In this document: positions 27,004 to 35,476 of the stretch, piece after piece
Layout of the letters: every line of letters starts with the position of its first letter
Position numbering within the stretch: position 1 is the first letter of the stretch
Assembly: GCF_011799805.1 (NCBI RefSeq)
Contig: NZ_WXUB01000002.1
Coordinates: 62,001-126,000, forward strand
Direction: 5' to 3'
Length of the DNA stretch: 64,000 nt
Origin: Maribellus sediminis
GTDB lineage: Bacteria; Bacteroidota; Bacteroidia; Bacteroidales; Prolixibacteraceae
Made by a program: the position numbers and the translations under genes
Notes under the pieces: generated by a model
The model's database searches: none
Told to the model about the DNA's origin: nothing
What the model saw: the letters and a program-made list of their open reading frames with translations, nothing else

Positions 27004-28023
27004 ATGCCTAGCTTTGCCACAATTAAAATAATACTTTCCCTATTCGTTTTTTTGGGGCCGAATTTCTTCTGCACAAAAGGAAATTCGCCTAAAAACCTTG
27101 GTCAAATCAACAGTAAAATACCGGAGAACAGAGAGTCATCTGCAATCGATCCTTATCTGCCTGATCTTAACACAGCACCACAAAAAATTGGAGCTTATGA
27201 ATTGGTTTTTTCTGATGAGTTTAATCATGAAGGCCCGATGAAGGAAGAATACTGGAATGCAGAAACCGGATTCAGACGAAACAATGAGGCTCAGTGGTAC
27301 CAGACAGAAAATGCAACTTGCACCGGAGGACGTTTGCTTATTACCGCCAAAAGGGAAAAGGTTAAAAATCAGGCTTTTGTTGAAGGAAGCGACGACTGGA
27401 GAAAACAGCGCGAATATGCTTATTACACCTCGTCGAGCTTTATAACAAAAGAAGCATATCATCAGAAATATGACAATATAATGATGATTGCCCGGGCAAA
27501 GCTTCCGTTAATAACCGGCGGTGACGAAGATTATGGTGTTTGGCCTGCCTTCTGGACAACCGGAAGTGGTTCCTGGCCGCATGGAGGCGAAATTGATATT
27601 ATGGAGTACTATACCGGGAGAATGATGGCTAATTTTGCAACCAAGGGAAAAAACGGTGCAAAATGGACTTCCAACAAAGACCAAAACCCGACTACTTCCT
27701 ACATCCAAAATATAATCGACGGCACTGCAGAGGGATTTGATGCAGACCCTGACTGGCTGAAAAAGTACCACGTTTGGAAACTTGTCGGGGACGGGGAGTG
27801 GTTAACAATTTATCTCGATGACGTTTACATGGCCAGAATTGCACTAGATACAAAGAATATTGATACATCAAAAAGAGAGTATCCGTTTAAAGGTAATCTG
27901 TGTAATTTTTGGCTTAACCTTGCTGTTGGTGGAAACCCGCATCCGGATAAAGCAAAAATTGAAACGGTTCTGTTTCCCCGAACTTATGAAGTTGATTATG
28001 CCAGGATATATGTAAAGAAGTAG
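27004..28023 (+). CDS. GH16 endo-beta-glucanase/galactanase-type enzyme
   Basis: This 339-residue exported enzyme has a hydrophobic N-terminal leader and a GH16 jelly-roll. The catalytic motif is GGEIDIMEY (nucleophile Glu and acid/base Glu four residues apart, about residues 197-201). Supporting motifs are LVFSDEFN near residue 67 and EYWNAETGFRRNNEAQWY. The extra residue in EIDIME is the laminarinase/lichenase-like pattern. A Cys follows the leader (NFFCTKG), but it is a poor lipobox, so lipidation is unsure. It pairs with the upstream lyase gene. Confidence 0.87.
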   Translation: MPSFATIKIILSLFVFLGPNFFCTKGNSPKNLGQINSKIPENRESSAIDPYLPDLNTAPQKIGAYELVFSDEFNHEGPMKEEYWNAETGFRRNNEAQWYQTENATCTGGRLLITAKREKVKNQAFVEGSDDWRKQREYAYYTSSSFITKEAYHQKYDNIMMIARAKLPLITGGDEDYGVWPAFWTTGSGSWPHGGEIDIMEYYTGRMMANFATKGKNGAKWTSNKDQNPTTSYIQNIIDGTAEGFDADPDWLKKYHVWKLVGDGEWLTIYLDDVYMARIALDTKNIDTSKREYPFKGNLCNFWLNLAVGGNPHPDKAKIETVLFPRTYEVDYARIYVKK

Positions 28024-28262
28024 TTAGACTTGTCGGAAAAAACGATTTGTCGGTACAGTTTCCTGAGGTGAAAACTCAATTGGTAGAAAAGCTCAATTGT
28101 TGAATCGCCTCTCTTTTTTATGGAAGTCATGAGCCCACCGGGGTTACGAAAAAGACTCGTGGATAAAACAAACCAAGCAACTTAGCGCTGCAAAGGTTCC
28201 TTTTGCACCATAAAGTATTACATTTGGATGATCCAACATTTTAAATAACAAACAATTAACAA

Positions 28263-28877
28263 ATGAGTAAACCAGGTATTTTAGTTATAATTCTGATTTT
28301 CAGCATTTTCATTCTATCATGCGCTTCCAAGACCAGAAATGAATCAAAGACGGTCCAATCTACTACTGAGCGCAGTTTATCCGAATATGAAATTACAGAT
28401 TTTGACACAACATTAATTTTTCAGGCCTCACTTGAAGGAAATACACAAATTGTACAAAATGCTCTGGACAAAGGATTTGATCCTAATTCTGTTGATGTAA
28501 ATAAAAGAACAGCATTAATGCTGGCAGCATACAATGGAAATACTGAGATTGTAAAACTTCTGATTAATAAGGGCGCAAGCGTAAATTTTACTGACGAGAT
28601 TAATCGAACAGCTTTAATGTATGCATCAACGGGGCCTTTTGTAAACACTGTTTTAACTTTATTAGAGGCTGGGGCAGAGCCGAATTTGATAGAGAAAGAA
28701 GAAAATTGGACCGCTGCTATGATGGCAGCTGCAGAAGGTCAGCTAGATGTTTTAAAAATACTTATTGCTTATGGTGCCGATCTTGACATGGTCGATGTTG
28801 ATGGCGAATCTTCATTGGATTTTGCCAATTCAAACGGACATACGGCTGTAGTTGAATACATTAAATCAAAAAAATGA
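28263..28877 (+). CDS. ankyrin-repeat lipoprotein
   Basis: This 204-residue lipoprotein (lipobox ILSCA, Cys20) has about four ankyrin repeats, including NKRTALMLAAYNGNTEIVKL, NRTALMYAST, NWTAAMMAAAEGQLDVLKIL and GESSLDFANSNGHTAVVEYI. Ankyrin repeats mediate protein binding; the partner is unknown. The 240-bp gap before it holds only a duplicated CTCAATTG word and no gene. It is the last gene before repeat copy B. Confidence 0.85.
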   Translation: MSKPGILVIILIFSIFILSCASKTRNESKTVQSTTERSLSEYEITDFDTTLIFQASLEGNTQIVQNALDKGFDPNSVDVNKRTALMLAAYNGNTEIVKLLINKGASVNFTDEINRTALMYASTGPFVNTVLTLLEAGAEPNLIEKEENWTAAMMAAAEGQLDVLKILIAYGADLDMVDVDGESSLDFANSNGHTAVVEYIKSKK

Positions 28878-28937
28878 GAAGTCAATTTTTGTTATAGAGA
28901 TTTAATTTATTGATGTTTTTAGACTTTGTAAAAAATA

Positions 28938-29100
28938 GAAAGCCCGCAAATCAACTGATTTACAGGCTTTTGATGTTTTTTAGATTTTGAATCTGTCGGG
29001 ATGACAGGATTGTAACCTGACCTTGTATGTGCCTTTGTATCAGTCTTTTAGTGGAGATAATTATTTTTGGCTCACCGTTTAGTTCACATTGAAAGAACTT
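28938..29100 (-). repeat. diverged direct repeat, copy B (terminator + tRNA 3'-end relic)
   Basis: This is the second copy of the element at 25851-26015, in the same orientation. The hairpin arms AAAGCCCGCAAATCA (28939-28953) and TGATTTACAGGCTTT (28956-28970) give C-A mismatches on the plus strand but G-U pairs on the minus strand, where a T-run follows. So it suits minus-strand termination. Positions 28996-29022 read on the minus strand as GGTCAGGTTACAATCCTGT and then CATCCCGACA, a good tRNA T-arm/acceptor match (tRNA-Pro-like). The other tRNA arms are absent. A truncated regulator gene starts about 30 bp further on. Confidence 0.68.
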
Positions 29101-29128
29101 TTCATTATAACCTTAAAATTACATAAAA

Positions 29129-29510
29129 TTAGAAGCAAAAGCAAAATGTTCTCGATATAGTCTCTCTTCTATCAACCAATACCGGTATACTTTTTTTAAA
29201 TACCGCATCGATAACCGGTTGTACGGGATCAATTTGATAGGGAGATACAATTAACAAGTCGATACCCATTTCAACCAATTCGTGAATCTGTTGCACCTGT
29301 AAGTTGGCATCGTCATAGGACTGTTTTATGATCAAGGATAAATCATCATGAAACATTATTTCACGCTCCATTTCAGCTTCCATGTTTAGTCGCCAATCTC
29401 CATGTTGGGCGCACTGAGAAAAACCTATTAGGTATTTATCTTTGGCGAATCCATATTCTGAAATGAAAAGAAGGAGTAGAATTGTTGATATTTGTTTTAA
29501 AAAAACTCAT
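29129..29510 (-). pseudogene. decayed hybrid two-component regulator, N-terminal fragment
   Basis: Read on the minus strand from an ATG at 29510, this encodes the signal peptide and first ~100 residues of a periplasmic-binding sensor like that of the intact regulator at 42430. Shared stretches are LIGFSQC, GDWR-NMEAEMERE-MFHDD, LQVQQI-EL and IPV-LVDR. One extra base in a run of seven T (A on the plus strand, 29499-29505) puts the ATG out of frame with the rest. Removing one restores MSFLKQISTILLLLFISEYG joined to FAKDKYLIGF. Homology stops after LVDRRE at about 29145, close to repeat B, and the kinase and output domains are gone. Confidence 0.83.
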
Positions 29511-29939
29511 TCCTAATATTTGAATAGCCTGACTAAAATAGAATAAATTTGCTTAACGTTCTTACCAAACCAAATAAATCGAGTGCTAGTCCCACTCTTA
29601 TTCTGGGTACTCGTTAACATTATTATCAATAAATAAATTAACGGTCTGAAAATTTGATTCATATTGATAAGAAAGGGTGATAAGCTGTGAGTAATAATAA
29701 AAATTTCAAAATGAATCTCGTTCATTTTGCATAAATATAATGCTTAAATCAAAATTCGAGGATAATTATTGTTTGCTATTTATAATTGGAACAATGGAAT
29801 AAGATTCCTCTTACACTAATGTTACATTTACTTGTAAAAATGTTTCAGTGGTGTTGCTTGTAGGCCTAGTTGCTAAAGTGTTGAAACATCATTGCTTGTA
29901 TTTGTAACATTCATTAATGCCTTCAAATTGGCGTCCCGC
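29511..29939. other. AT-rich intergenic region upstream of the fructan locus
   Basis: No gene is supported in this ~430-bp stretch. A 70-codon frame on the minus strand has no coding character. Around 29578-29612 the plus strand reads GTGCTAGTCCCACTC and then TTCTGGGTACTC, faintly like another tRNA 3' end, but too degraded to call. The rest is AT-rich and probably holds the control region of the porter-kinase-SusCD operon. Confidence 0.4.
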
Positions 29940-29947
29940 TACTTTTG
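29940..29947 (+). promoter_or_regulatory. candidate -7 box of the fructan operon
   Basis: TACTTTTG matches TAnnTTTG and lies 35 bp before the ATG of the sugar porter. No convincing TTTG -33 element lies at the usual ~19-bp spacing, so activation by the regulator at 42430 would be expected. Confidence 0.3.
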
Positions 29948-29981
29948 GTTCAGAGTTTTAAACCAATAATTCTGAATCGAA

Positions 29982-31325
29982 ATGAAACAACAGAACGTTT
30001 TAACCGTCGCATTGATCATAGCTTTAGGCGGATTTCTCTTTGGCTACGATATTGCCATGATGTCGGGGACGACAACACAACTTGAAGAGCAATATAATTT
30101 AAATAGTTTTTGGTTAGGTTTTACCATAGCAATAGCTATTGTAGGTACTATAATTGGTACTATTATAATAGGGAAACCAGCTGAAAAGTTTGGCCGACGT
30201 AAATCTTTAATCATTTTATCAGGTATCTTTTTTATTTCAGCTTTAGGAAGTGCTTTTTCAATAGGCTGGGGTATGTTGCTATTTTTTAGATTGGTAACAG
30301 GCATAATGCTAGGTTGTATTTCAGTGGTTACACCCATGTTCATTGCTGAAATATCACCGGCAAAAAAACGTGGGCAATTAGTGTTACTCAATCAGTTTTT
30401 TGTTGTAATAGCTATTTTCCTGGCATTTGCAGTTAATTATTTTTTGGTCAGCACCATTGATCTCGATTCCTGGCGTTGGATGATTGGAATTGAGGCAATT
30501 CCTGCCCTTTCATTCTTTTTATTGTTGAATCTGGTTCCTGAGAGTCCGAGATGGTTAATTAACCATGGACGATATGAAGAGGCTTTGTCCACTTTTGAAC
30601 GTATCAAAGCTGAGGATCCGGAAGAGGAAGTCAGGATTGTGAAAGAATCAGTTGAGCAGGAAGAAGCTATCGGTTATGGTAAATTGTTTGTAAAAGAAAA
30701 CCGTTTCCCGGTGATGATTGCCATAATGATTGCTGCTTTCAACCAATTAGCCGGTATTAATGCCATAATGATTTATGCTCCGCGTGTTTTTGAAATGGCA
30801 GGATTCGAAACCGATATCTCTTTACTCCAATCTATTTCGGTAGGCGCTACCAACCTGCTTTTTACTTTTATAGCCCTGTTTCTTATTGATAAGTACGGAC
30901 GCCGTACTTTATTAATGGCCGGATCGGTTGGGATGGTATTTTTTCTCGGAATGCTTTCAAAATCTTTCTTTACCCAAAATTACTCCGATCTGGGAGGCTA
31001 CGGGGTAATGATTTACCTGATGGGCTTTATCGCGTTTTTTGCGTTCTCGCAAGGAGCTGTTCTTTGGGTAGTTATTTCAGAAATATTTCCCAACAAAGTG
31101 CGTTCGCAGGGACAAGCGCTTGGAAGTTTTACCCATTGGATTTTTGCGGCTGCGCTTATATGGGGATTTCCGGTTTTAAACAATGCAGTTGGCGGCGGAG
31201 TCTCCTTTGGTTTTTTCGCGATCATGATGGTATTCCATTTCTTTTTTGCATGGAAAGTTCTTCCTGAAACCAAGGGGAAATCGCTGGAGGAAATTCAGCT
31301 TGAAATGAAAATGAAAAGAAAATAA
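29982..31325 (+). CDS. MFS sugar porter (probable fructose importer)
   Basis: This 447-residue inner-membrane transporter of the major facilitator sugar-porter family has twelve predicted helices. Hallmarks are the loop motif EKFGRRKSL, the central PESPRWL, the QLAGINAIMIYAP substrate segment, DKYGRRTLL and the terminal PETKGKSLEEIQ. It lies 32 bp before fructokinase and at the head of a SusCD/GH32 locus, so it most likely imports fructose released from fructan in the periplasm. Bacteroides fructan loci carry an analogous transporter. Confidence 0.88.
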   Translation: MKQQNVLTVALIIALGGFLFGYDIAMMSGTTTQLEEQYNLNSFWLGFTIAIAIVGTIIGTIIIGKPAEKFGRRKSLIILSGIFFISALGSAFSIGWGMLLFFRLVTGIMLGCISVVTPMFIAEISPAKKRGQLVLLNQFFVVIAIFLAFAVNYFLVSTIDLDSWRWMIGIEAIPALSFFLLLNLVPESPRWLINHGRYEEALSTFERIKAEDPEEEVRIVKESVEQEEAIGYGKLFVKENRFPVMIAIMIAAFNQLAGINAIMIYAPRVFEMAGFETDISLLQSISVGATNLLFTFIALFLIDKYGRRTLLMAGSVGMVFFLGMLSKSFFTQNYSDLGGYGVMIYLMGFIAFFAFSQGAVLWVVISEIFPNKVRSQGQALGSFTHWIFAAALIWGFPVLNNAVGGGVSFGFFAIMMVFHFFFAWKVLPETKGKSLEEIQLEMKMKRK

Positions 31326-31357
31326 TACCCATAATTTAATTTCAAAAGAAACTAATC

Positions 31358-32260
31358 ATGAAAATTAAAAACAAAGAAATATTGTGTATTGGTGAAGTGC
31401 TTTGGGACAAGTTGCCTTCAGGAGCAAAACCCGGCGGGGCTCCAATGAACGTCGCACTTCACCTGAATGCTATCGGAATGGATGTTGCCATTGCAAGCAG
31501 TATAGGGAATGATAATGAAGGAAAGGAATTGAAAGCTTTTTTGAATGAATCTGGGCTAGGAACTTCGTTAATCCAGGAAGATGGATATCTACCAACAAGT
31601 GAAGTTCTTGTTCACCTTGATGAAAATAATAATGCAACCTACGAAATATGTGAACCAGTGGCATGGGACAGTATTCGACTAACGGATGATCTAATGAATA
31701 GGGCAAAAAGTGCCGGGCTGCTAATTTATGGTACACTGGCTTCCCGAAATCCGATTTCTCGTGAATCTATTATGTATTTGATTGATTATGATGGGATAAA
31801 GCTTATTGATGTCAATTTTAGAAAACCATATGATTCGCAATTTGTGGTTGAAGAGTTATTGAAGAAATCAAATATTGCAAAACTTAACGATGATGAACTG
31901 GTTGTTTTTGCCAACTGGTACAATAAACACAAATACGACGAAAAGAGCTTGGTAAAATGGTTTGCCAGACAATATAATCTACAAATGGTCTGTGTTACAA
32001 AAGGAGAAAATGGAGCCATGCTATATTCGGATGGTGAATTTTATGAGCATCCGGGCTTCAAAGTAAACGCAGTTGATACAGTTGGAGCCGGCGACGCATT
32101 TCTGGCTGGATTAATTTCTTCGCTTATGAATGGAAAAACCCCAGATGAAGCCTTGGCATTTGCATGTGCAACCGGCGCCTTTGTAGCCACAAAAACGGGA
32201 GCGACTCCGAATTACGATATGAGAGAAATCAATTCGATACTATCTAATATTTCAGTGTAA
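31358..32260 (+). CDS. PfkB-family fructokinase
   Basis: This 300-residue ribokinase/PfkB kinase is expected to phosphorylate fructose with ATP in the cytoplasm. It has the N-terminal GGAPMNVALHL substrate segment and the C-terminal DTVGAGDAF anion-hole motif with catalytic base Asp246. The length is normal. Gene order (porter-kinase-SusC-SusD-binding protein-GH32-GH32-regulator) supports fructose over other sugars. It probably forms one transcript with the porter. Confidence 0.9.
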   Translation: MKIKNKEILCIGEVLWDKLPSGAKPGGAPMNVALHLNAIGMDVAIASSIGNDNEGKELKAFLNESGLGTSLIQEDGYLPTSEVLVHLDENNNATYEICEPVAWDSIRLTDDLMNRAKSAGLLIYGTLASRNPISRESIMYLIDYDGIKLIDVNFRKPYDSQFVVEELLKKSNIAKLNDDELVVFANWYNKHKYDEKSLVKWFARQYNLQMVCVTKGENGAMLYSDGEFYEHPGFKVNAVDTVGAGDAFLAGLISSLMNGKTPDEALAFACATGAFVATKTGATPNYDMREINSILSNISV

Positions 32261-32303
32261 GTGAGAAACAAATTATACTAAAACAAAGTAATCTTATCTA
32301 ATT

Positions 32304-35300
32304 ATGATGAAACTATTCAAATTTAAAAAAGCAGGCAAAGGGATAATTATAGTCCTGTTGAGTTTGCTTTCAACAGTGTCGTTTGCACAGCAAACTACTG
32401 TTAACGGGAATGTTACCGACTCTAATGGAGAAAGTTTGCCCGGCGTTACTATTGTTGAGAAAGGAACAACAAACGGAACTGTTACTGGTGTTGACGGAGA
32501 TTATACTCTTTCAGTTTCAACAGAGGCAACACTTGTATTCAGTTTTGTAGGTATGCGTACTCAGGAAATTACGATAGGCGGACAAACAACGATTAATGTA
32601 CAATTGCATGAAGAAGCAGTTGGTCTGGAACAGATTGTTGTAACTGGCTATCAAACTCAGAAAAAAGCTGATTTAACAGGCGCTATCAGTGTAGTTGAAA
32701 TGGATGAAGTGAAAGAAACGCCAACAGGAAATGCTATTAAAGCATTGCAGGGTCGTGTTGCCGGGGTTTATGTAACCACTGACGGTAATCCGGGTTCTTA
32801 TGCAACTGTTAGAATCAGGGGAGGTAGTACTATGGGAGGCGGAAGCAACGACCCTTTGTATATCATCGATGGAGTTCCCACAACAGGCGGGATAGAACAA
32901 CTTAACCCCAATGACATTGAAACAATGCAGGTATTAAAAGATGCATCGGCTGCCAGTATTTATGGTTCTCGGGCAAACAATGGTGTAATTTTAATAACTA
33001 CTAAAAAAGGGAAAGAAGGTGTCTCTAAAATTGAATTCAGCTCTTATGCTTCGGTGCAGCAATATACATCGAAACTTGATGTGTTAGACACATATGGCAG
33101 AGGGTATGTTAACTGGCAGGCTGCTATTAACGACGGATTGACACCAACTTCAAGTATTTATAAATACGACTGGCATTTGGATGGCGACAATGCAGTGCTC
33201 GACAGGATATTATTGCCTGAATATATCGATCCGGCACAAACCATGCGTCCGGCTGATACGCGCTGGTACGACGAGATTTCTCAGACTTCACTCATTCAGT
33301 CCTATAACCTCACAATCTCTAACGGAAATGAAAGGGGAAGTTCACTTATTTCTTTGAATTATTACAACCACGATGGAATTATTAAAGAAACCAACTCGAA
33401 TAAAATTACCGCACGTATTAATTCCGATTATAATTTTTGGGATGGTAAATTAAAAGTGGGAGAAAACCTAAATGTTTCAAAAATATACAATGCCGAAATT
33501 CCTACTGGCGATGTAATGTATCTTGCACTGGTGCAACAACCCGTGGTTCCGGTACATTCTGTTGACGGTGGTTGGGGTGGCCCGGCACCGGGAATGACAG
33601 ACAGGCACAATCCTGTACGTTTAATCGAGCAGAATAGGCAAAACAAAGGAAAATCAGCAAGAATATTTGGGAATATTTATGCCGATCTTGAAATAATAAA
33701 AGGATTTCATTTTAGAACCAGTTATGGTGTGGATTACACCCAGACGTACCGACGTAAAATGGATTACAGTTATGTGTCTGGCTTTTTGATTAGCGATATT
33801 AACCGTACAACCACCTCTCAGTCGCACAATTTATCGTGGACCTGGACCAATACAGTGAATTATAAGTTCGAAAAAGAAAAACACAACATCGATGTAGTAG
33901 CTGGTACAGAAGCCATAAAATACGAAGATGAATGGTTCTGGGCAAGCCGTGAAGGTTTTGTTCTTGAAGATCCGGATTATATGTATCTCGATGCCGGAAC
34001 TGAAAAAGTACTAAATGGAGGTGGTGGGGCAGGTAATTCATTATTTTCTGTTTTTGCGAAAGCTAACTATGTATATGATTCAAAATATTTGTTTTCTGCA
34101 ACTCTTCGCCGCGATGGTTCATCACGTTTTGGTAAAGATAATTTGTACGGAATCTTCCCGGCCTTTTCTTTAGGATGGAGAATCAGCGAAGAAAACTTTA
34201 TGGAGTCTGTTTCATCTGTTTCGAACTTGAAACTAAGAGCTGGTTGGGGTATTACGGGAAACCAGCAGATAAGTAACGAAGCCATTTATTCAATCTATCG
34301 TACGGATTATGGGGTTGACCCTACTTGGGTTTTCGACTCTGGAACAGCTTATGATATAATGGGAGTTGATACTGGAACGCTGCCTTCCGGATTTAGAAAG
34401 ATACGTGAGGGAAATCCATTGCTCAAATGGGAAGAAGCCAATCAAACTAACCTCGGTATCGATTTTGGTTTCTTCGACCAAGCGATTTACGGAAGTATCG
34501 ATTATTTCTTTAAGGAAACAAAGGATATTTTAATTGAACCTCCCTATCTCGCAGTTAAAGGTGAAGGTGGAAACCAATGGGTAAACGGAGCAACGCTTGA
34601 AAACAAAGGATGGGAAGTAGTATTCGGTTACAGAAAAGATTTTGCAAGTGGACTTAGTATGGATTTAGCGGCGAATGTATCGTCGTATAAACGGGAAGTA
34701 ACCTATTTGCCCGATGAAGTTCTTACCGGATACCCTGGCGACCCGGGAACTAACAAAACTGTAATCGGACATTCTGATTTGGTTCATTTTGGATATATCG
34801 CGGATGGAATATTCCAGAACCAGGATGAAGTGAATGCCCATGCTGAACAAACCGGCAAAGGAGTTGGTCGTATTCGATATAAAGATATTGGAGGATTGGA
34901 TGCCGATGGTAATTTCGTTTATGAACCAGATGGTGTTGTTGACGCTCTTGACAGGACTTGGCTTGGAGATCCCAACCCGGATTTTGAATACGGATTAAAC
35001 GCCAGTTTCTCCTATAAAAATTTCGATTTAAATATATTCTTTCAGGGAATTTATGGTGCCGATGTTTACAACGAATTTAAACACCTCACCGATTTCACTT
35101 CAATCTGGCAGGGAACAAACTTTGGAACAAGAACTTTGGACGCCTGGACACCGAATAATATGAATTCTACTATTCCAATGTTGACTCTGACCGATACCAA
35201 CAACGAAAACCGGGGATCAACCTATTTCATTGAAAACGGTTCGTACCTGAAATTAAGAAATTTACAGTTCGGTTATAATCTTCCTAAGGATCTGGTTAAT

Positions 35301-35465
35301 AAAGCAAAACTGTCATCAGCACGGGTTTATCTGCAAGGACAAAACCTTTTCACAATAAAAGATTCGAAAGGTAACGACCAGTTTACAGGTGTTGACCCTG
35401 AATCACCCGGATTTGCATATCCGATTCCGGCAAGTTATACAATTGGTGTTAATCTAACTTTTTAA
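32304..35465 (+). CDS. SusC/RagA TonB-dependent fructan transporter
   Basis: This 1053-residue outer-membrane transporter imports oligosaccharides using TonB energy. It has a signal peptide (to about residue 29), a carboxypeptidase-like beta-sandwich (VNGNVTDSNGESLPGVTIVE), and a TonB box/plug region (EQIVVTGYQTQKKADLTGAI, RVAGVYVTTDG, DPLYIIDGVPTTGG, ASIYGSRANNGVILITTK). A 22-strand barrel follows and ends with TIGVNLTF. It forms the usual complex with the SusD protein encoded 11 bp downstream. The GH32 context makes levan or inulin-type fructo-oligosaccharides the probable cargo. Confidence 0.94.
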   Translation: MMKLFKFKKAGKGIIIVLLSLLSTVSFAQQTTVNGNVTDSNGESLPGVTIVEKGTTNGTVTGVDGDYTLSVSTEATLVFSFVGMRTQEITIGGQTTINVQLHEEAVGLEQIVVTGYQTQKKADLTGAISVVEMDEVKETPTGNAIKALQGRVAGVYVTTDGNPGSYATVRIRGGSTMGGGSNDPLYIIDGVPTTGGIEQLNPNDIETMQVLKDASAASIYGSRANNGVILITTKKGKEGVSKIEFSSYASVQQYTSKLDVLDTYGRGYVNWQAAINDGLTPTSSIYKYDWHLDGDNAVLDRILLPEYIDPAQTMRPADTRWYDEISQTSLIQSYNLTISNGNERGSSLISLNYYNHDGIIKETNSNKITARINSDYNFWDGKLKVGENLNVSKIYNAEIPTGDVMYLALVQQPVVPVHSVDGGWGGPAPGMTDRHNPVRLIEQNRQNKGKSARIFGNIYADLEIIKGFHFRTSYGVDYTQTYRRKMDYSYVSGFLISDINRTTTSQSHNLSWTWTNTVNYKFEKEKHNIDVVAGTEAIKYEDEWFWASREGFVLEDPDYMYLDAGTEKVLNGGGGAGNSLFSVFAKANYVYDSKYLFSATLRRDGSSRFGKDNLYGIFPAFSLGWRISEENFMESVSSVSNLKLRAGWGITGNQQISNEAIYSIYRTDYGVDPTWVFDSGTAYDIMGVDTGTLPSGFRKIREGNPLLKWEEANQTNLGIDFGFFDQAIYGSIDYFFKETKDILIEPPYLAVKGEGGNQWVNGATLENKGWEVVFGYRKDFASGLSMDLAANVSSYKREVTYLPDEVLTGYPGDPGTNKTVIGHSDLVHFGYIADGIFQNQDEVNAHAEQTGKGVGRIRYKDIGGLDADGNFVYEPDGVVDALDRTWLGDPNPDFEYGLNASFSYKNFDLNIFFQGIYGADVYNEFKHLTDFTSIWQGTNFGTRTLDAWTPNNMNSTIPMLTLTDTNNENRGSTYFIENGSYLKLRNLQFGYNLPKDLVNKAKLSSARVYLQGQNLFTIKDSKGNDQFTGVDPESPGFAYPIPASYTIGVNLTF

Positions 35466-35476
35466 AACGGACTATC

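Noticed and set aside
29578-29612. Possible further tRNA 3' end on the plus strand (GTGCTAGTCCCACTC, TTCTGGGTACTC)
   Set aside because: Pairing and the T-loop core are too degraded to call; mentioned only within the intergenic entry.
29513-29725. 70-codon minus-strand frame upstream of the fructan locus
   Set aside because: AT-rich with no domain, signal or conserved pattern; it lies in the control region and overlaps a possible tRNA-like scrap.
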